Shown piece after piece: positions 1 to 6,863 of a DNA stretch of 10,904 bases. The translations under genes were made by a program, and so were the position numbers. The notes below the pieces were generated by a model, which was not told the origin of the DNA, ran no database searches, and saw only the letters and a list, made by a program, of their open reading frames with translations. Source of the DNA: Gammaproteobacteria bacterium (GTDB lineage: Bacteria; Pseudomonadota; Gammaproteobacteria; Steroidobacterales; Steroidobacteraceae). The DNA is taken from positions 204-11,107 of the forward strand of contig PMNQ01000020.1 of NCBI GenBank assembly GCA_003162555.1, read 5' to 3'. The stretch's first letter is position 1. Each line of letters begins with the position of its first letter.

Positions 1-58
1 TCCAGCCGGCCGTGCCGCCGCCGGCGATGACCACTCGCTTCATCTGCTTGGCCGTCAA
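1..58 (-). CDS. Flavin-dependent tryptophan-halogenase-like protein, N-terminus only (runs off window)
   Basis: Only the first 19 or so codons are present. They read MTAKQMKRVVIAGGGTAGW if the TTG at 58-56 is the start. The stretch V-V-I-A-G-G-G-T-A-G-W is the FAD-binding GxGxxG motif and closely matches the N-terminus of the complete halogenase at 1853-3409 (V-V-I-V-G-G-G-S-A-G-W), so this is a second member of that family in the same operon. I prefer TTG because AGGGAGAG (71-64, minus strand) lies 5 bases upstream; the in-frame ATG at 43-41 lacks a well-placed ribosome binding site but is possible. It starts 32 bases after the FIH-like gene ends, so the two are probably co-transcribed. Other FAD-dependent oxidoreductases share the motif; the context favours a halogenase-like protein. 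Confidence 0.75.
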   Translation of the reverse strand, partial: MTAKQMKRVVIAGGGTAGW

Positions 59-63
59 GTGCG

Positions 64-71
64 CTCTCCCT
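64..71 (-). promoter_or_regulatory. Ribosome binding site that decides a TTG start
   Basis: On the minus strand the bases read AGGGAGAG and end 5 nt before TTG at 58-56. From the downstream in-frame ATG (43-41) the same element is about 20 nt away, too far to serve it. This supports TTG as the start of the second halogenase-like gene. Confidence 0.5.
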
Positions 72-90
72 GCCAGGTTGGCAACGTCAT

Positions 91-1104
91 TCACCGATTC
101 AACTGTTTGAGCAACAGTGCGCGCAACGCGCGCGCGCGATTCGCGTCCAGCGGACCGAGCAGACCGCGGCCGCGCTCGGGAATATGCGTCGCGGCCGTGT
201 CGTCGGCCGCGAACACGTAGTGATCGAGGATGCCGCGCCAGGCGGCGCGCTGCGCCGGCGGCAGTGCACGCAGGCTCAGCAGCGCATGCATCAGCACGTT
301 GACGGGCGCACCCTGCCAGGCCGGCACGGTCTGCCACCAGTAGTTCACCAGCACGTTGAACGCATCGAGCGCCTCGACGTGATGCCACCACATGCCAGGG
401 ATGTACAGCGCATCGCCCGCCTCCATCTCGGCAATCTGCGCGCTGCGCAGCGCGGCTGCAAAGCGCGGGAAGCGCGCATAATCGGGATTGGCGAAATCGA
501 CCAGGCTGATCTGCTGGCCGGCCGGCGTGAACTCGAGTGGGCCGCCATACAGATTGGGCAGCGCATCGGGCGGAAACAGCGTGAAGCGGCGCCGTCCCAC
601 CGCGACGCAGGCCAGGTTGTCGGGCATGTCGAAGTGCGCCGCGATGCGCGTGCGATTGCCGAGCCAGATGCTCGCGAGCGCGTCGCCCGGGAGTCCGGCC
701 ACGTCATTTTCGGCGCGCATGCCCGGCAGGCAGGTATCGATGGTCGTCGAGCCCACGTACACCGCGGGCGCATCGACATCGTGCTCGTGCCGCTCGAGCG
801 CTGCGAACACCGCCTCCAGCTTCACCATCGCCGCCTGGTAATTGAAGCCGCTGAAATCGTCGTTGTAGAAAAACCGGCCGCGGATTTCCGGCGGCCCGAA
901 CCAGGCGCCGACGGTTGCATCGCGGTAGTAGCCGCGCAGGTACGCGAGTGCCGCGGACATCGACTGGCGGCCGGCGCGCACCAGTGGCCACTGCGCCACC
1001 AGGCCGCGCAACAGCAGCGGTTCGCGCGCATCCCGCACCGCCTCGCGCCACGCCGGCGCTTCAGCCGCGTTGATGGCGCGCACGCTGGCGGCGGCCGTCG
1101 ACAT
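91..1104 (-). CDS. FIH-like JmjC / cupin_8 2-oxoglutarate- and Fe(II)-dependent dioxygenase
   Basis: A 337-residue protein of the cupin-like (cupin_8, JmjC) superfamily, whose members are mostly Fe(II)/2-oxoglutarate hydroxylases of protein or small-molecule substrates. Seen: the HxD metal motif H157-F-D159 (AAHFDMPDN), the distal ligand H241 in YIPGMWWHHVEAL, and VDFANPDYARFP at 202-213. From memory these match human FIH (HYD, YIPMYWWHHIESL, VDFDNPDYERFP) closely. The FIH lysine that binds 2-oxoglutarate (K214, in GYKRCILFPP) aligns with R172 in GRRRFTLFPP. There is no signal peptide, so it is probably cytoplasmic. The start chosen is ATG at 1104, which overlaps the upstream SapC stop as TGATG, implying translational coupling; a GTG one codon earlier is the alternative. 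No good ribosome binding site is visible. The natural substrate is unknown. Confidence 0.9.
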   Translation of the reverse strand: MSTAAASVRAINAAEAPAWREAVRDAREPLLLRGLVAQWPLVRAGRQSMSAALAYLRGYYRDATVGAWFGPPEIRGRFFYNDDFSGFNYQAAMVKLEAVFAALERHEHDVDAPAVYVGSTTIDTCLPGMRAENDVAGLPGDALASIWLGNRTRIAAHFDMPDNLACVAVGRRRFTLFPPDALPNLYGGPLEFTPAGQQISLVDFANPDYARFPRFAAALRSAQIAEMEAGDALYIPGMWWHHVEALDAFNVLVNYWWQTVPAWQGAPVNVLMHALLSLRALPPAQRAAWRGILDHYVFAADDTAATHIPERGRGLLGPLDANRARALRALLLKQLNR

Positions 1105-1823
1105 CACATGCGCCGGTTGCGCCGGTCGATCAGATCGCGGAAATGCACCGTCGATGCCACCACCATGTACATCGGCTCGAGGAACCCCTGCGCATGGAGC
1201 TGGGTGATCGCCGCGCCGTCGAGCGCGCGCACCTTCTCCTCGTTCACAGTGTAGAAACCGGCCAGGCGATTGTTCGAACCGTCCTTGAGCTCGACATCCA
1301 GCACGAAGGACTCGAGCAGGTCGTGCGCCAGCATGGCCTCGCAGAAGGCCGGCGAGGCCGCCAGTCCCGCGTGCAACGCGCCCAGCAACGAGCTGATGCG
1401 CTCCAGATACGGCGTGGATCCGCCGTACTCGAGGAACAGCGGCTCGCCCTCGGTATAGCTGACCCGCGGGCTGTCGAGGTCGACGTGTATCACGGGCTGC
1501 GCCGGCTGGCCGGCCTGGCCTGCGTTGTTCCCGCCGATCAGAAACGGCAATCGCTCGACGCTGATCGGAACATAGGGCGCGTCCCAGCCCTTGTCGGTCA
1601 GGAACAGATTCTCGCCGGCCTCGAAGCCCAACAGCGCGAGTGGCTGCATCTGCCCGGTGTCGGCGCGCTTCTGGAATACGATCGGGTAACTGGCCTGGAT
1701 GTTGCGAAACTCGCCCGGTACGGTCAGCGCATACATCTGGTTGTCGCCATAGGCCACAGAGCGCGTCGTGATGATGCGCATCGCCTTGTGTTCGACATTG
1801 CTCAACAGTGCGTGCTTGGCCAT
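1104..1823 (-). CDS. SapC family protein
   Basis: A 239-residue protein that I assign to the SapC family (PF07277) from its overall pattern: a start near AYGDNQMYALTVPGEFRNIQ, then YPIVFQK around 46-52, PLALLGFEAGENLFL at 61-75, and PYVPISVERLPFLIGG at 83-98. The family is named after a protein linked to S-layer export in Campylobacter, but in proteobacterial sugar loci it recurs beside TonB-dependent receptors, halogenases and cupin_8 proteins, and its biochemical role there is not established. No signal peptide or membrane helix is visible. The ATG start has a good ribosome binding site (AAGGGA about 5 nt upstream). It begins 29 bases after the halogenase stop and its own stop overlaps the next ATG (TGATG), so it is the middle of a tight operon. 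The family call is firm; the function is not. Confidence 0.9.
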   Translation of the reverse strand: MAKHALLSNVEHKAMRIITTRSVAYGDNQMYALTVPGEFRNIQASYPIVFQKRADTGQMQPLALLGFEAGENLFLTDKGWDAPYVPISVERLPFLIGGNNAGQAGQPAQPVIHVDLDSPRVSYTEGEPLFLEYGGSTPYLERISSLLGALHAGLAASPAFCEAMLAHDLLESFVLDVELKDGSNNRLAGFYTVNEEKVRALDGAAITQLHAQGFLEPMYMVVASTVHFRDLIDRRNRRM

Positions 1824-1852
1824 CCGTTTCCCTTTGCGTCAGATTCGCCGCG

Positions 1853-3409
1853 TCAGATGCGCTGCAGCCGGTAACTCTGCAGGTGATTCAACAGCGCCCG
1901 ATTGGTCGGCAGCGCCGCCAGCATGGATTTGCCGAGCGTCGTCACTTCGGCAAACGCTCGCTGTGCCAGCGCCGCATTCTCCGCCCGTTCCGCCACCGGC
2001 GGCAGCTGCGGGCGGAAGCCCATACCGTACAGCACGTAATGGTAGCTGGCTGAGGGAAAGATCTCCTCGATGCGATAAAAATCGTAACGCGAGGGACTCT
2101 GCCGCTGCCACACCCCTAGCAGTTCCGCCAGCCGCGGCGGCACGCTGGCGGGAGCGCGGTGATCGCTCCAGTAGGCCGAGTCGCAGCGCTTCGAGAGCAG
2201 GTAGTGGAGCTTTAGGAATTCGACCGCGCGCTCCCAACGGTAGCGGAATGCGTCGTTGAAGCGCGCCGCCACGACGTCCATCAGCGCCCGCGTGGCCGGC
2301 AGCTGATCGCTGATCATCGCGGCGGAGAATTCAACCAGCGCCAGCGCGGATGCTTCGAGCGGCTCGACGAAGCCCGCCGAGAGACCCACAGCCACACAGT
2401 TGCGGTGCCAGAGCGTTTCGCGGTACCCGGGCCGGAACGACAGTTTGCGCGGCGACAGCGCGGCGGCGGCATCGGCGCCTGCACCGTTGGCCATGTAGTC
2501 GCGCAAGGTTCGCTCGGCCTCGTCATCGGACATGTGCGCGCCCGAATACACATAGCCCACGCCGCGCCGCGTCTGCAGGCCGATGTCCCAGATCCAGCCC
2601 GCGGCGCGGGCCGTCGACAACGTGTGCGAAGCAATCGGCGCATCCGCCGTGGCGTACGGCACCTGCACCGCGAGTGCGGAATCATTGAACAGCTGCGGCT
2701 GCACCGACAGCAGCGGCACGCCGTAGTGCTGTCCCAGCAGGAGCGACGAGAACCCGGTGCAGTCGATGTACAGGTCGCCTTCGATGCGGCCATGCGCGTG
2801 GGTGACGATCGCGGCGATATCGCCGTTGTCGGCGGATTCAACGCGGGCCACGTGATCGACGATGTGCCGCACGCCGAGCCGCGCGGTGCAATGCCGCTGC
2901 AGGAACGGGCCGAACTTGCCGGCGTCCAGGTGGTAGGCATAGTTGGCGACCGCAGCGAACTCCGGCGTCGTCACCTGTTTCGGGGCGCGCCCACGCTCAC
3001 ACAGCTGCGGCTGGTAACTGACCAGCTCCGCGTACGGCGCCGCGGCGTGATCGCGCAGCCAGGGAGTGACCAGGTCAGCCTCGCCATAGCCCTGCGGCAG
3101 GCTGAAGGGATGGTAGTAATGCTCGCCACCACCATTGCTCCAGCCGGCGAAGCGTGAGCCCTGCTTGAAGGAGGCGTCGCATTCGCGGATGAAATCCGTC
3201 TCCGACACACCGATGCGCCGCAGCGTGTCGCGCATCGAAGGCCAGGTGCCCTCGCCTACGCCGATGGGACTGACGGCCGGTGACTCGACCAGGGTCACTT
3301 CCAGGCCCGGCACGCGCGGAATCTGGTGATCGGCGGCAATGACGCCTGCGGCCAGCCACCCGGCCGATCCGCCGCCCACGATCACCACGCGCCTGACTTG
3401 CTCACTCAC
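1853..3409 (-). CDS. Flavin-dependent tryptophan-halogenase-like protein (PrnA superfamily)
   Basis: A 518-residue flavoprotein of the tryptophan halogenase family, about the usual length. Characterised members use FADH2, O2 and halide to make hypohalous acid, which a lysine relays to the substrate. Seen: GxGxxG at 12-17 (VIVGGGSAGW), the catalytic-lysine motif around K82 (ASFKQGSRF), DCTGF at 216-220, WIWDIG at 272-277, GYVYS at 285-289, and EPLEAS at 349-354, with E352 aligning to the catalytic glutamate of PrnA. WIWDIG has glycine where classical halogenases have proline (WxWxIP), and EAS replaces EST, so halogenation of free tryptophan should not be assumed. Start is GTG at 3409, with GGAAG about 9 nt upstream and an in-frame TGA just before it. 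It follows the receptor gene across a terminator and leads the accessory operon. A flavin-dependent mono-oxygenase activity is possible instead. Confidence 0.9.
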   Translation of the reverse strand: MSEQVRRVVIVGGGSAGWLAAGVIAADHQIPRVPGLEVTLVESPAVSPIGVGEGTWPSMRDTLRRIGVSETDFIRECDASFKQGSRFAGWSNGGGEHYYHPFSLPQGYGEADLVTPWLRDHAAAPYAELVSYQPQLCERGRAPKQVTTPEFAAVANYAYHLDAGKFGPFLQRHCTARLGVRHIVDHVARVESADNGDIAAIVTHAHGRIEGDLYIDCTGFSSLLLGQHYGVPLLSVQPQLFNDSALAVQVPYATADAPIASHTLSTARAAGWIWDIGLQTRRGVGYVYSGAHMSDDEAERTLRDYMANGAGADAAAALSPRKLSFRPGYRETLWHRNCVAVGLSAGFVEPLEASALALVEFSAAMISDQLPATRALMDVVAARFNDAFRYRWERAVEFLKLHYLLSKRCDSAYWSDHRAPASVPPRLAELLGVWQRQSPSRYDFYRIEEIFPSASYHYVLYGMGFRPQLPPVAERAENAALAQRAFAEVTTLGKSMLAALPTNRALLNHLQSYRLQRI

Positions 3410-3452
3410 CAGCGGTCACTTCCATACAGGGTAGCGGCCATCCTACACCCAC

Positions 3453-3487
3453 ACGAAAAAGCCGCTGGGGGGCAGCGGCTCTTTCGT
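3453..3487 (-). terminator. Intrinsic terminator after the TonB-dependent receptor gene
   Basis: On the minus strand AGCCGCTG and CAGCGGCT form a perfect 8-bp stem with a 5-base C loop, followed at once by TTTTTCGTG. The outer ACGAAA/TTTCGT arms extend the stem to 14 pairs of 15. It lies 48 bases after the receptor stop and about 44 bases before the halogenase start. On the plus strand the tail is only CTTTCG, so termination in that direction would be weaker. Placed inside a co-oriented gene set, it should lower expression of the halogenase-SapC-cupin genes relative to the receptor. Confidence 0.8.
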
Positions 3488-3534
3488 CCCACAGCCACTT
3501 TCGCGCCGGGGTCTCGCAGCAGGTCTCGCCCCTG

Positions 3535-6500
3535 CTATTTGCCCAGTTGGTAGCGCGCTCCAATCATGTAGCGGGCACCGGTCTGAGTGGCAAATTCCAC
3601 TGCCTCGTGCGTGCGGCTGTGCGAACGCGTGTTGCGGTCGGTCAGGTTGATCGCCTCGAGCTGGAAGCTCAAGCGGTCGTTGAGCTTGAAGCCGACATTG
3701 GCGTCGACCTGCCCGTACGGTTCCACGAACACCGGGCTGTTCTGTCCGTCCTGGCCGGCGTAGAACTGATCACGCCAGTTGTAGGCCACGCGCGCCGACC
3801 ATGTCGCGTTCTCGTAGAAGGCGACGATGTTGGCGGTGTCGCTCAGGCCCTGCAGCGGGAACTGCGCGCCCAGGCTGGCGACGTTGTACTCCAGGTCGGA
3901 TTTGACCTTGGTGTAATTGACGATGCCGCCAAAGCCGGTATTGCCGAACATCTGCTGCAGGTTGAGCTCCCAGCCCTTGATGCTGGAGGAACCCGAGGCG
4001 ACTGGCTGGGTGATGTGGAACACGGTTACCGGATCGATGCCCGGCCGGCCGATGATGATGCCTTGGGCACTGGCCGTCGGCTGGATGACCGCCGGGTCGC
4101 CGGCGTGAGCGGTCAAAATATAGGTGCGTATGCACGGGCTGTCCGTAACCGCGCAGCCACCCGTGGTAATGGCCTCCTGCACCCACGGGCCAGCGCCCGG
4201 GTTCGGAATGTTGAACGGTGTTTCGTTGACCTGCTCGGTGCCCGGGTAGTTGGTGATGTCCTTCTTGAAGTAGCCCACGGAGGCGTAGCTACCCTTGGAG
4301 TAATACCACTCGAGCGCCAGGTCGATATTCTTCGACTCCAGCGGCTTGAGGGCCGGGTTGCCCTGGCTGCCGGTGCCAAATTCGGGCCGCGCCAGCGCGT
4401 CCAGGATCTGGCCGCCTTGAATGGCGCCCCAGCTCGGACGGCCGATGCTCTTGCCCCAGCTGGCGCGAGCCTTCAGGTTCGGCATCAGGTCGACATCGAA
4501 ATCGAGGTTGGGCAGCGCGAATTTGTATGAGCCTGTCAGCGTCGTGAACGCCGGCGGTCCAAACGTGATGTTGACCTCATTGGCGGCCACCCACTGGCTG
4601 CCGATGGCGCTGGGCACTTTCGCGCTGGAAGTCACGTCGGTCTTTTCATAGCGCAGGCCGGCCGTGAAATGTGCCGGGCGCCCCATGTCGAAGGCCGTGG
4701 TGTACTGGAGGTACGCGCTGTTCGATTTTTCCTTGGTGGTGCGGTCCGTGTCCGTAAAGACCGGATTGGCCGAGAATGTGGCCGCGCCGCCAGCACCCCA
4801 GAAGGCGATGGCCGCGGCGCGGACGGCGTTGAAATCCCAGTTGAAGAACTGGTTGAATAGCCCGGCACTCCCGCTGCCCGAAATGTTCGGGAAGTACTGC
4901 CGGAGCGTATCCGGCGTAAAGGCCGAATCAGGATAGTCGGTGGGATTGCCGAGGCCACCCCACGCGTTCTGCTGCACGTTCGAGAAGGCCGAACGATTCG
5001 TGACGTCGGTGAGACCGAGACCGAAATCGAGATTCTGGCGGTCGGCGAATTTCCACACGCCGCCCAGCTGCACCTGCTTCACTTCCGCCTTGGTATAGCT
5101 GTTGCGGAAGCTCGAGCCGGTCGCTTCCATGTAGGCGGGGTCGATCGTGCCGTTGAGACTGGTTGGCAGCGTAACGCTCAGCACCGGGAAATCATGCGAG
5201 AAGTCGACGCCATTGGTGCCGCGGAAGTAGCCCGAAACGCCGAGCGTGTTGCTGTTGCCCAGCGGGCTGTCCTCGCCGTTTTTCGCGATCGAGTCATGCG
5301 CGTCGAAATTGAAATTGAGTTTATCGGTGGCTTCCCATTTCAGGTTGAAGCCCACGGAATTGTTCTCTGCCTTGGTCGCGTAGTCGGACTGGGCCATGGC
5401 CACGTCGGCGCAGCCCGCAAAGCCCACGACGCCGTTTGCATCCGGGGCCGCAGTGTCCGCGCAATTGACGTTCTCCACGTAGGAGAGCGGGCCCCGCACC
5501 GGACCACTGGTCCAGTTCGAAACCGAGGGACCGAAACCGAACCAGGCGGAAATTTCCTGCCGCCGCGTGTGGATCTTGTTCTCTGAGTAGGTGTAGTCGA
5601 GCGTGGCGGTAACCGAATCAACCGGCCGCCATTGCAGGGTCAGCTGGCCGTTGGTGCGCTTGCGCTCGATGCCGGTCAGGAAGTAACGGATGTCCTGCGG
5701 CACCTGGTAGATATCGTTGGGCCCTGGTGCATTGGTGATGGTGTTGGTGTTCCCAGCGCCATTGATCGTGCCCCAGGAGCTGGTGTCGCTCCCCAGGATC
5801 GAGTGGTAGCCGCTGGCGACACCGGCCTGGTTGTAGCCAGCCGAGCGATCCTGGTAGCTCGCTGAAATCGCGATGCCAAAGGTATTGTCCGCGAAGGTGT
5901 TGCTGTAGATGCCCGAAAACTCGGGCGTGTAGGTGCTGCCCTTGAACTTGTCCGGCAGATTCTCGATCGAGCGGTCGGTCACGGCCTTGACGCCGAAGGC
6001 AGCCCGGCGCCCTGGGGCATCCAGCGGACGCGTGGTCTTGATGTTGATCGTGGCGCCGAGGCCGCCGGTCGGACGATCGGCGCTCGAGGTCTTGTGGACT
6101 TCGATGGCGGCGATGGCATCCGAGGCGAGGTTGGCGAAGTCGAAGGAACGCGAATCGGAGGCGCTCGTGTCGTTGATGTCGGCGCCCGGCATCTGCCGGC
6201 CGTTCAGCGTCACCAGGTTGTAGTCAGCGCCGATGCCGCGCACCGACACCTTGGAACCCTCGCCGTTGGCGCGGTCGATGGACACGCCAGCGATGCGCTG
6301 CATCGACTCGGCCAGGTTCGTGTCCGGGAACTTGCCGATGTCCTCGGCCGTGATGCCGTCCACGAAACCGACAGCGTTGCGCTTGAGATTTTCCGACGAG
6401 ACCAGACTGGCACGGATGCCGGTAATGACCACTTCCTCGAGCGTGCCGGTTGCGGGCGCAGCGGCCGTCTGCGCGTACGCAAACGGGGCGGCCACCAGGC

Positions 6501-6621
6501 CGAGCGCGAGGGCCACGCTTTGCGCCAGCGGCGTATTGCGCGGATGGCGCAACCGCATGTCCAGCGCGGACGGAACAAGTTCAGAGCGTTGCGCCGAACG
6601 GCGCAGATGAGATGACTTCAC
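3535..6621 (-). CDS. TonB-dependent outer-membrane receptor (TonB-Xanth-Caul type)
   Basis: A 1028-residue outer-membrane active transporter, probably for oligosaccharides given its neighbours. Seen: a signal peptide (ALALGLVAAPFAYA, cleavage after A50), a likely TonB box EEVVITG at 62-68, and a plug domain with ITAEDIGKFPDTNLAESMQRIAGV, VSVRGIGADYN and VTLNGRQMPG, typical of TIGR01782 receptors. A long beta-barrel follows, ending in MIGARYQLGK. There is no N-terminal STN domain, so FecIR-type signalling is not indicated. Two cysteine pairs (C387/C404 and C822/C830) sit in what look like extracellular loops. I chose the GTG at 6621 because AGGGGG lies about 7 nt upstream; the ATG at 6558 is an alternative that still keeps the signal peptide. 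It is transcribed away from the GH16 arm and is followed by a terminator. The imported substrate is inferred from context only. Confidence 0.95.
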   Translation of the reverse strand: MKSSHLRRSAQRSELVPSALDMRLRHPRNTPLAQSVALALGLVAAPFAYAQTAAAPATGTLEEVVITGIRASLVSSENLKRNAVGFVDGITAEDIGKFPDTNLAESMQRIAGVSIDRANGEGSKVSVRGIGADYNLVTLNGRQMPGADINDTSASDSRSFDFANLASDAIAAIEVHKTSSADRPTGGLGATINIKTTRPLDAPGRRAAFGVKAVTDRSIENLPDKFKGSTYTPEFSGIYSNTFADNTFGIAISASYQDRSAGYNQAGVASGYHSILGSDTSSWGTINGAGNTNTITNAPGPNDIYQVPQDIRYFLTGIERKRTNGQLTLQWRPVDSVTATLDYTYSENKIHTRRQEISAWFGFGPSVSNWTSGPVRGPLSYVENVNCADTAAPDANGVVGFAGCADVAMAQSDYATKAENNSVGFNLKWEATDKLNFNFDAHDSIAKNGEDSPLGNSNTLGVSGYFRGTNGVDFSHDFPVLSVTLPTSLNGTIDPAYMEATGSSFRNSYTKAEVKQVQLGGVWKFADRQNLDFGLGLTDVTNRSAFSNVQQNAWGGLGNPTDYPDSAFTPDTLRQYFPNISGSGSAGLFNQFFNWDFNAVRAAAIAFWGAGGAATFSANPVFTDTDRTTKEKSNSAYLQYTTAFDMGRPAHFTAGLRYEKTDVTSSAKVPSAIGSQWVAANEVNITFGPPAFTTLTGSYKFALPNLDFDVDLMPNLKARASWGKSIGRPSWGAIQGGQILDALARPEFGTGSQGNPALKPLESKNIDLALEWYYSKGSYASVGYFKKDITNYPGTEQVNETPFNIPNPGAGPWVQEAITTGGCAVTDSPCIRTYILTAHAGDPAVIQPTASAQGIIIGRPGIDPVTVFHITQPVASGSSSIKGWELNLQQMFGNTGFGGIVNYTKVKSDLEYNVASLGAQFPLQGLSDTANIVAFYENATWSARVAYNWRDQFYAGQDGQNSPVFVEPYGQVDANVGFKLNDRLSFQLEAINLTDRNTRSHSRTHEAVEFATQTGARYMIGARYQLGK

Positions 6622-6704
6622 TTGGCTACCCCCTAACAATACCGCGTTATACGTTGACGACCGCCGACCCCGCACCTGTACTCCGGTGCGGTGTAATCGG
6701 TTTC

Positions 6705-6718
6705 TGAAACCGCTTTCA
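6705..6718. promoter_or_regulatory. LacI-type operator O1 (receptor side)
   Basis: TGAAACCGCTTTCA is a CG-centred near-palindrome (6 of 7 base pairs) of the kind bound by LacI-family sugar repressors. It shares 13 of 14 bases with the site at 6850-6863. It lies just downstream of the predicted start of the receptor transcript, a position suited to repression. It also overlaps a second perfect palindrome, CGGTTTC-T-GAAACCG (6698-6712). No LacI gene is in the window, so the regulator must be encoded elsewhere. Confidence 0.7.
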
Positions 6719-6733
6719 TACGCGTCCGGGCCG

Positions 6734-6763
6734 ATACTGCTCCGACGAAACGCACTGTGTCAA
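6734..6763 (-). promoter_or_regulatory. Candidate sigma-70 promoter for the TonB-dependent receptor
   Basis: On the minus strand a perfect TTGACA (6763-6758) is followed 18 bases later by CAGTAT (6739-6734), a weak match (3 of 6) to TATAAT. Transcription would start near 6727, leaving a leader of about 105 nt before the GTG. Operator O1 would cover roughly +10 to +23. The perfect -35 and the fit with the operator are the main support; the weak -10 is the main doubt. Confidence 0.5.
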
Positions 6764-6775
6764 GAAAAATCGTGC

Positions 6776-6826
6776 GCTGCGTGCGCAGCCGGCTGGCCGG
6801 CACTGGTGAATCGCCGGGAGCCCGGC
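6776..6826. repeat. Cluster of three GC-rich inverted repeats between the divergent promoters
   Basis: Three short strong palindromes occur in a row: GCTGCG-TG-CGCAGC (6776-6789), GCCGG-CTGG-CCGGC (6788-6801) and GCCGGG-AG-CCCGGC (6813-6826). None has a T-tract. They fill the space between the two candidate promoters, upstream of both transcripts. They could be structural DNA, an unrecognised protein site, or simply a result of high GC; I do not recognise a named repeat family. Confidence 0.4.
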
Positions 6827-6849
6827 ACGCGGCGCGGCGCGGGCAATCC

Positions 6850-6863
6850 TGAAACCGCTTGCA
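6850..6863. promoter_or_regulatory. LacI-type operator O2 (hydrolase side)
   Basis: TGAAACCGCTTGCA differs from O1 at one base and is in the same orientation; its centre is 145 bp from that of O1. It overlaps the candidate -35 (TTGCAA, 6859-6864) of the hydrolase arm, so a bound repressor would block RNA polymerase. Paired sites at this distance could also support DNA looping. Confidence 0.7.

Noticed and set aside
71..83. Small inverted repeat TGCCA-GGT-TGGCA between the FIH-like stop and the next start
   Set aside because: Only 5-bp arms and no T-tract; too weak to call a terminator or operator.
184..1254. Long plus-strand open frame (356 codons) opposite the FIH-like gene
   Set aside because: It is Arg/His-rich with no recognisable domain, lies antisense to a gene with clear catalytic motifs and has the look of a GC-rich shadow frame.
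3410..3452. Possible own promoter for halogenase 1
   Set aside because: I looked for -35/-10 pairs on the minus strand and found no convincing one within the short gap.
3547..4530. Plus-strand open frame of 327 codons inside the receptor gene
   Set aside because: Antisense to a well-supported beta-barrel coding region; low-complexity Val/Arg/Gly composition and no family resemblance.
6636..6660. TATAAC-like -10 close to the receptor start on the minus strand
   Set aside because: No acceptable -35 at the right distance, and it would place the operator upstream of the promoter; the TTGACA promoter at 6763-6734 fits better.
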